Assembly: GCF_000321225.1 (NCBI RefSeq)
Contig: NW_004450464.1
Location: 3,233,569-3,297,568 of the forward strand
Direction of reading: 5' to 3'
Length of the DNA stretch: 64,000 nt
From: Odobenus rosmarus divergens
Lineage: Eukaryota; Chordata; Mammalia; Carnivora; Odobenidae
In this document: in pieces, positions 45,456 through 55,800 of the stretch
Numbering within the stretch: the stretch's first letter is position 1
How the letters are laid out: each line of letters begins with the position of its first letter
Program-made: the position numbers and the translations under genes
Notes under the pieces: model-generated
Seen by the model: only the letters and a program-made list of their open reading frames with translations
The model's database searches: none
What the model was told of the DNA's origin: nothing

Positions 45456-47439
45456 AAGAGACTCTCTTTCATCCCCTCATGAAACTATCTCCAGAAGAAT
45501 GTACATAGTATCTCCTCTTGAACACCAATGTCACGCTGGGGATAATGAACTAATACTGTCTGGATCCATTAATATAGTTCTCTGGTTGATCTTTTCAAGG
45601 TACATTCAGGTACCTATATTCTTTTGGAAAGCCAGAAAAAAATTGGTGCTTCTTCCCCTGGCTTCACTTAGAGGAAGTCTGGAAGGCCCCACATGGTAGA
45701 TGGTTACTAAGTCAATTGTGATGTTTGTGTATGTACCACTAAACATGACATAAAAACATTTCATTTAGGCTTACCTTGTTCCTGTTAAACTATCATATAC
45801 ATCCCCTTCCCTGTTGACTGGTTGGTGGGCATTCAGAAATGTCAGGTGGTTGTAGAGGTGAGTAGGATTTGGGACATTCTTTAACCAAATAATGACCAGC
45901 CACGCAAAGTAAGTACAGTTAAGTTAATGTTATGGTTAAGCACATTTGCCCAGTTTTGTTTCCTTATCCATAGAGATATCTCTAATAATAAGGATTGGGA
46001 CTTAAACTCACATCTGGCTGAGTTCAAACCCAGTGGTCTTCCAAAAAAGACACACTTCTCATTGGTGATCCTTCTGACCCCAATATAGTTTCCTAGTTTG
46101 GTACCATGCCCTGCCATCATTGCAACACCATAGATAAAAGAATCTCACACAGGGGATGAAACTTAAGTGTTCAAGCAAATGTTCATTTCCTCTCTGGAGC
46201 ACCCTTTCCTGCTTTGGTGTGTTTTCCCCTTTTCTGGATTCTTATCTCCTCTCTTCTGGCACTCCTTTGTATTTCCCAACTCTTATGTTACCTAAGATTG
46301 ACACCTTCTGGCAATATTGGCTACGCCAAGTTAAGCCTTTCCATTTGCCCAGATAACTCTCCCAGACCCAGCAAATCACATACTAGCTTTTATTCAGTGT
46401 TCCTGTGTGCTCCAACGCGACTTCTTTGTTGCCAACAAGGTTTTTATTGTTTGCTTAACAAAATTATTTCATTAAGTGAATGGCTTTCTGGATTCATTTG
46501 GTTTTATTTTATTACTGGCTTGGGAAAAAGATATACAGCTTTTGTTATAGTATGTCAAAAAAGGGGATCTGTACCTTATATAGACATTATTTTTTTATGA
46601 TTTATTTCCCTGAATAGTAATAAAATTATTTTATAGGTTTATTTTAATACATTTAATGGCTGCCTTGAGAATTCCAAAGCTAATATGTTGCAGTGATACT
46701 GCTAATGTCTGATACATTCTGGATCAGTAAATCAGTCATCCATGAATCGGGATATAGATCTACAGATATGTATCTACAGATATGTAGATCTACATCTGCA
46801 GGTATATGTAGATTTATATCTATACCTTACACCAACTAGGAGTTCTCTTTCATTAAGTCCGAGCTGCCATATTAAAAAAATCAACAACAAAAAACCTACT
46901 TCCAACTAAAATATATTAAGGGTAAAGCAAGTTATCAAGTCTACCGGACTTTCATTTATAATGCCAGAGGAACACTCAATATAAGTGAGATCTTGAAAGA
47001 GGAGTCAAAGGTGAACTTTTTCAATGCTGGTAATTAATTCTTGCTTTGCATAGGCTAATTGAGGGCAATCATTGAATACTTGATGTCATTTCATTTCCTA
47101 GCTGTCAATGGGACTACAACTTGCTTTTTCTGCTAAATCTGTTAACCTCTGTGCTTCCCTTTGCTGGTAAAGGGATGTTAAAGATTGAGGGACACCAAGA
47201 GCTTTGTTCTTTTCTTGTGAATGTCAATATTTTTCTTCCAACAGAATGTTGTTCTCCTTGGACAGATTTTTCTTTTGCTAACATCTCTGTCAAGGCACAC
47301 ACATACACAAACACATACACAAACACAAAAAACAGCAACATATTTTTGCACTTTGGGGACCCAGATGAGTCAACTAGAGGATGGTTTCGTGGATAGTCTG
47401 CTTTATGTTGCCAATTAATCAATGCTCCAATACATGCAA
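45456..47439. other. Unique non-coding DNA with a GATCTACA inverted repeat
   Basis: About 2 kb. A 128-codon plus-strand open frame (46214-46600) is one of the longest in the window, but its translation has no recognisable domain and the DNA is pyrimidine-rich, so I do not call a gene. A patch of TAGATCTACA words lies at 46755-46815, and CACATACACAAA simple sequence at 47297-47331. Confidence 0.5.
46755..46792. repeat. Inverted repeat in a TAGATCTACA-rich patch
   Basis: TAGATCTACA at 46755-46764 is mirrored by TGTAGATCTA at 46783-46792. Between and after them the words CAGATATGTA and ATGTAGAT recur (to about 46815). Probably cryptic simple sequence able to form a small hairpin. Confidence 0.8.
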
Positions 47440-47570
47440 ATACGTTCAATAATTCACTCAGCAAATGGTGACTGGAGTATCTAAGAGGTTATAGGTATTG
47501 TGCTAAGTATTGGAGAGGTGAGAAAGGCGACAGTAATCCTCCCTTCAGGCAGCTCAGATATCAATGTTGA
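47440..47570 (-). mobile_element. L2 LINE 3' end
   Basis: ACGTTCAATAATTCACTCAG, AGGTATTGTGCTAAGTATTG, GAGAGGTGAGAAAGGCGACA and CCCTTCAGGCAGCTCAGATA match the complement of the L2 end. Confidence 0.7.
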
Positions 47571-48019
47571 GGTTGGGGTGACGTCAGTGGACCTATTTGG
47601 ATGTAGCTTTTGGCATCACTGGTAATTTTCTTGGGTATCCACTTTCACAATTATTGAGCCTGTCCCTTTTCCAAGCTTCTATCCTAGAACAAGTCACTAT
47701 GTTATCTTCCCCAGCCCTTTTCACTAACTCCTCTTTTCCTTAGTCCTCACCCCTTGCTCAGCTAAATCCCATTTCAGGTAAATGGCTTACTTGTCAATGG
47801 TTGAGCCCATAAAGCCAGGGCTTATGTATTGATGTGTGCTTTGGGTTTCTGGATTGGCTGGATACATTTGCCTTGACGGCCATTGAGATTGTCTCCCTCC
47901 ATCAAATAACTCAGAACTGTAGCAAATCCAAATTGAACAAATCACTTTTCTTCTAAAAGATAATTGATATAAATATTTCTGGGTTGTTTGTTTGTTTTTT
48001 CCTGAAACACTTGCCAATT
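47571..48019. other. Unique non-coding DNA
   Basis: No recognised feature. The left boundary of the local duplication lies at its end. Confidence 0.5.
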
Positions 48020-48285
48020 TTGATCTCACCATATATTTAGACTTAGCATTTTACTGTTTTGTTTTGTTTTGTTTTTTTATATGTGATAAACAGTGATATT
48101 CTTCTACTCTATAAAGACCATTCTGCCCTTTTCTTCAGATTTCCCAAATGTATGCACATGATCCCCTGGAACAGGAAGACTATACTCTTCTCCTTTGTTG
48201 GAGTTCATAGTAAAGGGTTAAGGACATTTTTCTTTTCCTTATAAATCAAAGAAATGCAAGCTACCTTACAAAAGAGAAATCGGAC
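48020..48285 (+). repeat. Unrecognised duplicated sequence, copy 1
   Basis: Shares ordered words with 49000-49260: CACCATATATTTAG (48027), CTTTTCTTCAGATT (48128-48141), GCACATGATCCCCTGGA (48154-48170), ACTATACTCTT and AGTAAAGG-AGGACATTT. A 61-codon plus-strand frame (48059-48244) covers part of it. The peptide around the CACATGATCCCCTGG block is similar between copies, but the frame breaks in copy 2. A GTTTT run lies at 48055-48078. Family unknown to me. Confidence 0.8.
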
Positions 48286-48999
48286 CCAAATTTTATATTT
48301 ACCTGCCAAATATAATTTTCTTTCTCATATTGTTTTTCAACCCAGTGTATTACTTATGTCACGTTCTATACGTAGTTTTGTGTGTTCTTTGAGAGAGCAA
48401 ACTGAGACTACGATCTTTATAAACTGTGGACAACACAGCAAAGCAACTAAACACATTAGGTTGAATTTATTGAGCTTTAATCAAAGTTCATTACTATATT
48501 TTTTGTATAAGCAATATAATTTTATCCAAAAGCATTTTAACATACTTAATGACATTCTAAATCAAGTTTGCTTTTTCAACTCTTTCTAGTGTCTGTAGTT
48601 AAAAATTATCGATCAGATGTTCAAAATTCATAAGAAGTCTAGAGATAATTTAGAAAAATAATACAAAGCCCCAAAGTATTCATGTACCAGTAGAGTGTAT
48701 CACTTGCCTGAAGTTCCAGTAATGCTCCACTGGATTAGATAGAGATAGATTGCATCCACTCTTGTCCCCCACAATGTGATGAGATTCAGCTTCTGTGATT
48801 CAATTTCAGAAATCGCTTTATTATTCTCTAAATAGTCAAATGACTTATGTTCAGTATAATCTGTGCGTTTTTGCCCCAGTGTTTACTGTATCCCCTTTTC
48901 ATTGTGGGTCAGTTCTTTGTCCTCTGGCCAAACAGGGATGATAAATCTCTAGCAGTTCTGAATACAGAGATTGGAGACCACCTCCTCCCCTGATTTCTT
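48286..48999. other. Unique DNA between the duplicated copies
   Basis: No recognised repeat. A 111-codon plus-strand frame (48254-48589) starts at the end of copy 1 and runs into this stretch without recognisable domains. No convincing match to the DNA after copy 2. Confidence 0.5.
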
Positions 49000-49260
49000 C
49001 AGAGGCACCATATACTTAGCTTAGAATTAATGTTGGACAAATGACAATCGATGTCATCTGATGGATGATGAGACTCTCCTACTCTATAGAGAAAGACTAT
49101 TCTGGGCTTTTCTTCAGATTCCCCAGATGTGTGCACATGATCCCCTGGAATGGGAAAACTATACTCTTTCCACTGGCAGAGTTTGTAGTAAAGGACTGAG
49201 GACATTTAAAAAAATAAATAAATCTACGAAATGAGAGTTATCTTAAAAAGGGAATCAAAC
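49000..49260 (+). repeat. Unrecognised duplicated sequence, copy 2
   Basis: Matches copy 1 at a nearly constant offset (979 bp at 49006 and 49133, 978 at 49199, 977 at 49228), so the two are collinear with only small indels. By eye about four of five bases agree in the best 110 bp. It could be two copies of an unnamed dispersed repeat or an old local duplication. Confidence 0.8.
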
Positions 49261-50129
49261 AAAAAACATTTAGAGAAGAGTACCAAGATCAGGAGAAGTT
49301 AGGTAAGAATAAAGCAAAAGTAGTCCACTAATGTTTAATTGAGCATAATAGTCACTGAGAAATAATGAAGAAGAAAAATAAATATGGATTCAAGATCAAA
49401 AAAATACTGATGGCATTTTTTTTTCTCAAAATGTGAAGAAAACATGTACAACAGCAACTCAGAATGAAATACATATGTGTGTTTATGTGTATGTGTATCA
49501 AATTCATTAACTGAACACTTAAAAAAAGGTAAAAAAGGAAACAGTTTTTTTCCTCGAGTACATGACCATAGGCTACACACATAGTCAATTACCTTCCTCC
49601 ATATCAGATTCCATTAGCTCTTGTAAAAAATTAGCTCAGCCATCATTGTGGATTTATTTTTTCTCAACTCTTCATCTTCAAATGACCCCTGACTTAGTTG
49701 AATTGTTAAAAACAGCATATAAAACAACCCGTGAAGCCTTCTCTAAACTGGTGCACAACATTCTTCATTATTAAAAAGCTGGTGCTATTGCTACATGAAA
49801 TTTCATTAAATTAACCTTCATGGCTTAATGTTTCAAAAAAAAAGTAGATTTTTAAGATATAACTTCTGCCCTTACCTACTATCACTTCTATTAAAGATAT
49901 AGTATTGTTGATGTTTGAAACAAGTCTCAGAACAGTTGATTAATCTGCAATTTGCCCTTATCTTTAAATCTTCATTTTGGGCTTCACCTTTATTTTTCTT
50001 GGTTACTCTGTTTCTTATTACCACAGAAAAATGTATTAACACAAAATAACTGGATCGCATGTGATATAATAAATTTTTTTATTTCTGTTTGACTTTATTG
50101 AATGAAAGTTTATTTTTTGATGATCGGTG
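49261..50129. other. Unique AT-rich DNA
   Basis: No recognised repeat. Opposed frames at 49335-49588 and 49562-49774 are uninformative. Confidence 0.5.
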
Positions 50130-50167
50130 GGTGTGTGTGTGTGTGTGTGTGGGTGTGTGTGTGTGTG
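50130..50167 (+). repeat. GT microsatellite
   Basis: About 18 GT units with GGG interruptions. Confidence 0.95.
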
Positions 50168-50309
50168 AAGTATTGTTATAAGCACAGCATAAAAATGGGT
50201 CCATAAAACCAAATATATTTTCAAGGGTCTTACAGACTAAAAGAAATACGTGGTGACACTTCCTTTAACTGTTTATTCTTTACTAACAAAAGGCTTTCGT
50301 GTGCACTGC

Positions 50310-50470
50310 TTTGATACTGGGAAGACTATAGGAATTATTCTTATTTTGTGAATGAAAAGCGGGGGTTCAGAGACAATTAACTGACTTACCCAAGTTAAGG
50401 GATGGTTATAGGGAGAGCCAGGATCTGTATTTTGTACATGTCTAGGGTCCTTTGCACCACGTTCCCATCC
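50310..50470 (-). mobile_element. MIR SINE
   Basis: TTATTTTGTGAATGAAAAGC, GGGTTCAGAGACAATTAACT, GACTTACCCAAGTTAAGGGA, GAGCCAGGATCTGTATTTTG and CTTTGCACCACGTTC follow the complement of the MIR core and head. Confidence 0.75.
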
Positions 50471-50804
50471 CTGGAATTTGGGTCCTGAAAATGTATGTGT
50501 TAGTAGCATTTGAAATTGTCAAGGAACAGAGGGAAGGAGGCAAAGACCATCAATGCCACCAGGAATGACTGTATGCGGGTGTTCCACAGATTAAGATGAT
50601 GTAATCTTTTAAGTCTATCTGAGCTGCCTGTTTGAGCCGTAATACTAGAGGACAAGCCAGGGCTAATACGTTAATGAGATCTGGTATATAACCCTTTCTA
50701 AGTGTATACAGAAGTAAAATGTCTTTTCTTTTAGGGTCAGCACCTTTGGGAAAATAAAATATCTACTTTTAAAGTAACACAAATTTTAGGGAGTCACATA
50801 ATAA
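50471..50804. other. Unique non-coding DNA
   Basis: Nothing recognised in about 330 bp. Confidence 0.55.
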
Positions 50805-51267
50805 ATGTCCATGGTCACACCACTCATCACTGAGACTCTCCCAAGTCATATGCAGTGTCTCAAGCTGTCCTGGAAAGTTCCATATTCTCCCACCCACCAC
50901 ACTTCCATCATGCAGCTACGTTCCGTTCTAGATGCTTCTTCCCCAGCCCCTCCAGCATATATATGCTTCTGTGCTTTTAGTGATTCTGTTCCCTCTTCCT
51001 AGAATAATCTTGCTGCTTATTGCCGCTTCTGTGTGAAGGATTCATTCTCCCGGATCTTTCTCAATTGCCTCGCTAGAATTGCCTTGGCCCCTTCATCCCA
51101 ATAGCATTTGGTTTATACCATAAGATTTTAAGTAGAAATTCTAACCTCACATGATGATTAACTGTAAATGTTCTAGGGTCTTTGACCATACTGTGCAGTG
51201 CTCACCACGGCATCTCTGTGCCTGACTTAATACCATGTACCCATGTAGGTAAGGTAGTACCTATAAA
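50805..51267 (+). mobile_element. L2 LINE 3' region (split by SINE)
   Basis: GTGATTCTGTTCCCTCTTCC then TAGAATAATCTTGC match the CTGTTCCCTCTGCCTGGAAT block of L2. A pyrimidine-rich 3' part and ACCATGTACCCATGTAGGTA follow. The tail is cut at 51267 by a SINE and the last bases reappear after it. Confidence 0.65.
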
Positions 51268-51278
51268 CTAAATCTTTT

Positions 51279-51469
51279 TTTTTTTTAAAGATTTTATTTA
51301 TTTATTTGAGAGAGAATGAGAGAGAGAGCACGTGAGAGGGGGGAGGGTCAGAGGGAGAAGCAGACTCCCTGCCGAGCAGGGAGCCCGATGCGGGACTCGA
51401 TCCAGGGATTCCAGGATCATGACCTGAGCTGAAGGCAGTTGCTTAACCAACTGAGCCACCCAGGTGCCC
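51279..51469 (-). mobile_element. Carnivore SINE (SINEC), full-length, in an L2 tail
   Basis: From TTTTTTTTTTAAAGATTTTA through AAGCAGACTCCCTGCCGAGC, GCCCGATGCGGGACTCGATC and TGACCTGAGCTGAAGGCAGT to the head CTGAGCCACCCAGGTGCCC. Target duplication ACTAAATCTTT lies at 51267-51277 and 51470-51480. With few changes from consensus and CpGs retained, it appears to be one of the younger SINEs here. Confidence 0.97.
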
Positions 51470-51480
51470 ACTAAATCTTT

Positions 51481-51500
51481 ATTTAATGGAATCACACAGA
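51481..51500 (+). mobile_element. L2 tail resumed after SINE
   Basis: With the target word ACTAAATCTTT, the sequence ATTTAATGGAAT completes the CTCAATAAATATTTGTTGAATGAAT tail of L2 (decayed). Confidence 0.5.
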
Positions 51501-52680
51501 GATAATCAAAGGGAGGGTGGGGGTTGAAATAGGGTGACAGATTGAATAATAGGCTTTATTCATGACTTAGAAAGAGTGATTTTTCTGGGTATGAGAACTG
51601 TTAGAAGTCCGTGTTTCCTGTGGGTCCAGCTCACAGGGCAAGGAGACCTGAATATTTGCTTCTACTTGACTGGGTGAGAGGCACCCTGTAGAGATATTTT
51701 GGCTGCTGGTTGCTTCCTTCCTTCTAGACTATTCCATCTCTACTTCTGGATACTTGTGAAGAGCAGCCCTCCTCTTCAAAGCATGGGGTTTTAGTTCTGC
51801 TCACACTAACTTCCCACAAAAGCACATACCTTTCAGTTTCCCTCTGAGACGCAGAATGAAATGTCTCAGGGCAAGGTTTATTTTGAATTCATTTCATCTG
51901 CCTCAGGAGGCCACTGCCAAAACCTCTTTTTCTGGCCGTGATCCCCTTTTTTGCTGTATCCCTCACAGAATGGCCTGTCATGGATAGATCTACTTGAAGA
52001 GAAAGGCTCCAAGTGGCTTTAAATTCATGCTTGCTCCTCTTTGGAAACCGGAATTATAGCCAAGCCAATCATGTTTTCCATGGAAATGGGTGTTTGCTTG
52101 TGGTGTGTGCCTTGAAACACACCCAAACAACCATAAGGAAGACTCAGATTTTGTCTGAATCCTTCCCGACTTCGGGTGGGGGGGCGGGCCAGTAAGGTGG
52201 TAAGACAGTGTTTCATGCAGGATGTAAACTTCAAGTGAACTCTGCATAATAAATAAATTAAATTGGAGTGGAAATGGCAAGGCTCCTGGAAAACCTTGAA
52301 CAAAGGTACAGAGGTATAAAAGGGAATCCGTGTTTAAGAATAGCAAGTAATCTAAGTCTCTTGAGACGAGGATTTCGTAGGCATTAATGAGGTGCCTTAA
52401 CTAACAAGGTGCCATTAATACCAAGGAGAAAGAAGATACGTTCCTTAGAAAGCGGGTGATTAGATGTTAAAATTCCGATCTGAGGTGACAAATCTGGCAG
52501 CTTCAGAAGACTAGGGGCAAGGGAATCATTTCAAAGGTTTTTGATTATCCAGACATGAGTGATAAAGGCCTGGATTGGAGCAGAGGGAAGGAAATACATT
52601 GTACAGAATGTGATAAATGGAGTAGAAAAGGAGGATATATTCTTTCAGAAAAAATTTTGTCAGTTTTGAAAAATGTATCG
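51501..52680. other. Unique non-coding DNA
   Basis: About 1.2 kb. Two minus-strand frames (51990-52346, 118 codons; 52025-52303, 92 codons) overlap and have no recognisable product. A GGGGGGGCGGGCC patch lies near 52178-52190. Confidence 0.5.
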
Positions 52681-52859
52681 CATTGGTTCTTAAGGGCTGG
52701 CATGTGTAATTACCATCTGGGGATTTGTTTTTAGGGCTCGTTGGTGTGGCAGCTGTGTCTGAAGGCCTGGGGTGGGGCTGAGGAACTGATATTTTAAGAG
52801 AATGACTCAATCCTTTCTGACACAGGTGGTCCATAGATCAGACCTTGAGACGCACCAAG
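52681..52859 (+). mobile_element. MER5A hAT MITE
   Basis: CATTGGTTCTTAAGGGCTGG, TAATTACCATCTGGGGATTT, AGGCCTGGGGTGGGGCTGAG, GAACTGATATTTTAA and GGTGGTCCATAGATCAGACC then TTGAGACGCACC follow the 189-bp MER5A consensus from end to end (179 bp here). Confidence 0.8.
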
Positions 52860-54319
52860 TTAATCTGTTCGAGGAAGGAGAAAGAAGCGAGAAACTGGTT
52901 CCTGTCGGACAATTGCCCCGTGCAATCCCCCCGTCTTGATTGTGTTCTGATTTCAGACTTTATTCTCCAGCCATGTGGTAGTTCCATACTGTAGAATAAA
53001 TACAGGGGACTCAGCAATACATTTGGGAAGGAGGAAGAGTGGGGGACACTCCCCTCTAACATCCATTGGTAGAGATGTCTAGAGCAATGGAAATGCAGCC
53101 CCAGGATTCTGAGGTGCTACCCACTGACCCGGGAGGTAGGGAGCCCAGTATCCAGATGGTATTGTCAAAACCAGAGGACTAGACAGAAGAAGGTAGGGAG
53201 GAAGAATAGAAAAGACCTGAAAACAAAATAGTACAATCTCCCCAACAGTGGGTACAGGGGGAAGAAGGTAAAGGAGCAATATACTCAAAGCAGAACTCTG
53301 AGGCAGCTCCAGGATGGTCCTAGTCCACAAAATTTTGAAGAGCTTCATTACCTAGGCTGAACTCCTAGGCTGAACACCTAGGCTGGACTCCTTTGTTTCT
53401 TGTTCGAGAGCTCTACGCTTTTGATAACCATAATATTTCCCATGATTGTGACTATCATCTTATTAAAATGCTACAGCACATAAGGAGAAAAATAGCTTAT
53501 TGTTCATATGAGCATCTTGTCGGAGTGGACAAAATTACCATATTCTCTTCCCCTTTTCACTAATGAAGTGACATAAGCTATTAGGCGCATACACAGCTAC
53601 TATACAATGTCAGCTAGTCAGCTGCAAAATTTCAAGCTGAAAAAAAAATTATTTTGTGAACCATTAAAATGCAATAAAGCATTTGAAGATCGAAAACTTT
53701 TGTTCAGTCAAACATAAAAGTTAATGAAATTATTTAAATACACGCAGTTAGGAAACAGTTTAAAAATCCCTTGCATGCTGTGACTAAGCAACTCGGAGTA
53801 TACCTGAATGAAAAATTATACACATACAGAAAATAAGAGGTTAATAAGGATTGTCAGTGAAACCTGAACCCAGTTTGGTGAGTGGCAGGAGATTAGTCTT
53901 TGTATTTAGAAAAATGTGATTTTACTTCCAACCTAGCAAGCCTATTATGTCTGCATTTCCTCAGACTTTTACATGGCCTTGAGCAATTTGGGCTGAAGCC
54001 AGATATAACATTTTTATTTCAGCAAATCACTTCCCATTGTTGTACATTTTAAGGATGTACTGAAAGGTACTTTCATGTCTGGAAATATCAGCTGATCCCA
54101 CAGCAATGATACCTCACTTACAGGGCCTTTATATAAACCACAACGTTTTCTTTAACAATTAAACTATCTTAGGAATAGTAATAAATATGAACGACTCTAT
54201 TACCACATTTCAAAAAAAAAAAAGCTTTTTCAAAAGAGTACTGTTCACTTAACCCATGAAAAATGTCATGTCCTTTTAATTTTCCATCTTCTTAAAAAAA
54301 AAAAAACTATTTTCTATGA
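52860..54319. other. Unique DNA with a 13-bp triple repeat
   Basis: About 1.5 kb. The short tandem repeat at 53351-53389 and A runs at about 54211-54222 and 54294-54306 are the only repeats seen. Minus-strand frames at 52838-53348 are unrecognised. Confidence 0.5.
53351..53389 (+). repeat. 13-bp tandem repeat, three copies
   Basis: CCTAGGCTGAACT, CCTAGGCTGAACA and CCTAGGCTGGACT in direct succession, followed by CC. Each holds a CCTAGG palindrome. Confidence 0.95.
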
Positions 54320-54542
54320 GAGAGGTTGTCAACCTTTTCTGTAAGGGGCCAAAGAGTAAATATGTTTTGCTTTGTGGGACCATATGGTCTCTGCCCCAAC
54401 TACTCAACTCTGTCATTTTAGCGTAAAGCAACCATAGACAATATATAAATAAATGGGTATGTCTATTTTACAATAAAACTTTATTTATAAAAACAGACAG
54501 TCAGCCAGATTTGGCCTGCAGGCTATACTTCTCTAGCCCCTG
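54320..54542. mobile_element. hAT-Charlie MITE, MER58-type, with target duplication
   Basis: Left end GAGAGGTTGTCAACC and right end CTCTAGCCCCTG are degenerate inverted repeats. The interior has CTGTAAGGGGCCAAAGAGTA, GGTCTCTGCCCCAACTACTC, AACCATAGACAATATATAAA and AATAAAACTTTATTTATAAA. At 223 bp it matches the family length. Flanks TTCTATGA (54312-54319) and TACTATGA (54543-54550) agree at 7 of 8 bases and fit the hAT NTNNNNAN target form. Confidence 0.88.
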
Positions 54543-54550
54543 TACTATGA

Positions 54551-55029
54551 GATTGTTTTTCTAACATGTCGGTAGTGTAAATATGCTTGTGATTTAACAT
54601 GTAGAGTTATGTTCCATACTCTTAACTGCAATATCATGACAGCTATGCCTCATAACTCAAGTTTTGAACAGTGCCCAGTTTTGAGACCTTCACTTAAAGA
54701 CATGAAGCAGCTATGTCAGGCTGGCAGGGGTTTGGAATGTATTCAGAAATTCTCTAGCTACAGGATATAGTTTACTAGTTCTAAGTAACAATGGTGCGTA
54801 TTATACCACTACAAATGGTATTTGGAAAAATAACTCTTACTAAAATACTCCATCCTGTTCATTCCTTCTCCCTCTTTACACACACGCACAAACCTGTAGG
54901 CCTGACAAATGTTTAGTCCTTTTCCAAAAAGTTCTTTCTCTAACCCTACCTGTAGACTAGGTGAGATACTTCTTAAATGCATTGATTTCTATTTGCAGTT
55001 CTTATGCCCTATTGGACTAATGTGCTTGA
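54551..55029. other. Unique non-coding DNA
   Basis: Nothing recognised before the L2 that begins near 55030. Confidence 0.55.
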
Positions 55030-55610
55030 CAAGGGCAGAAAGACTGAGAGAATAACCTGGCAGAGGCCAGGTCCTGAAAGGCTTTCTCTGCCATGGTAAA
55101 TGGCTGCATTAATCTAAGAGCAATGGAAACCACTGGGATAATCAAGCATGAAAGGTACAAATCTGGTGGAACTTTTAAAAGATGGCAAGATGACCCCATG
55201 AAAAAATTAACAATGGAGGGATGAAATAAAGAAGAGGGAATTGGTGGGAAGCTACTTAGTGATTCAGGGAAAGATGATGATGGTTTGAACCAGGAGGGTA
55301 GCAGGAAAGGTAGAGAAAAGTATTGAGAATCAGATGTTATTTTGGAGGTGGCACCTATAACTTTGCTAGTAGAGTCGGTGTGAGAGAAGGGAAAGGAAGA
55401 AAAAAAAAAAGTCAAGGATCACTTCAAGGTTTTGGTTTAAACTGGGAAGGTGGTGGTACCTTATACTGTGGATGGTACTGATACCTGGGAGAGGAAATAA
55501 AAGTTCTGACTTGTCTTTTTCTTTCAAAATGCCTAATTGGTGAGGATCTTGAGGGGGCAACTGGCTGTAGGAGTGTGGGTTAGGAAATGAGGGCAGAACA
55601 TATTACAGCC
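55030..55610 (-). mobile_element. L2 LINE fragment, ORF2 region
   Basis: Complement of L2 ORF2: CTCTGCCATGGTAAATGGCT, AGCAATGGAAACCACTGGGA, AAGATGATGATGGTTTGAAC then CAGGAGGGTAGCAGGAAAGG, CAAGGATCACTTCAAGGTTT and CAAAATGCCTAATTGGTGAG. The longest open frame of the window (minus strand, 55017-55415, 132 codons) lies inside it. It is serine/phenylalanine/proline-rich and is a relic of L2 without a start or domains of its own. Confidence 0.9.
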
Positions 55611-55634
55611 CTGCAATATCTGGAAGTGTCAATA

Positions 55635-55800
55635 ATCCATGAGAATTTACTGTGTGCTCATAATATGCCTAACCCTAGGCCATGATTCTTCAGGGAATCA
55701 AAGAATGGCATGGCTTCTACTAGCAAGCAACTTCAAATGTACACGGGAGTACAGTATAGGACTTAAGTATTTGAATGAGCAGCATTCAGTATGCAGCATA
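55635..55800 (-). mobile_element. Probable L2 LINE 3' end
   Basis: GAGAATTTACTGTGTGCTCA, TAATATGCCTAACCCTAGGC, GGCTTCTACTAGCAAGCAAC and CAGTATAGGACTTAAGTATT resemble the complement of the L2 end. It lies on the wrong side of the ORF2 piece to be one continuous element, so it is a second insertion. Confidence 0.55.

Noticed and set aside
45900..46060. Possible MIR
   Set aside because: Words on both orientations (TTTGTTTCCTTATCCATAGA and GAGTTCAAACCCAGTGGTCT) contradict each other; no consistent alignment by eye.
48059..48244. Possible conserved peptide shared by the two duplicated copies
   Set aside because: Similarity is explained by DNA duplication; copy 2 has a frame-changing indel and a stop shortly after.
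51990..52346. 118-codon minus-strand open frame
   Set aside because: Overlapped by another frame on the same strand and one on the opposite strand; composition gives no coding signal and no family is recognised.
55017..55415. 132-codon minus-strand open frame, the longest in the window
   Set aside because: It lies within the minus-strand L2 at 55030-55610 and reads L2-derived sequence; no independent start context or domain.
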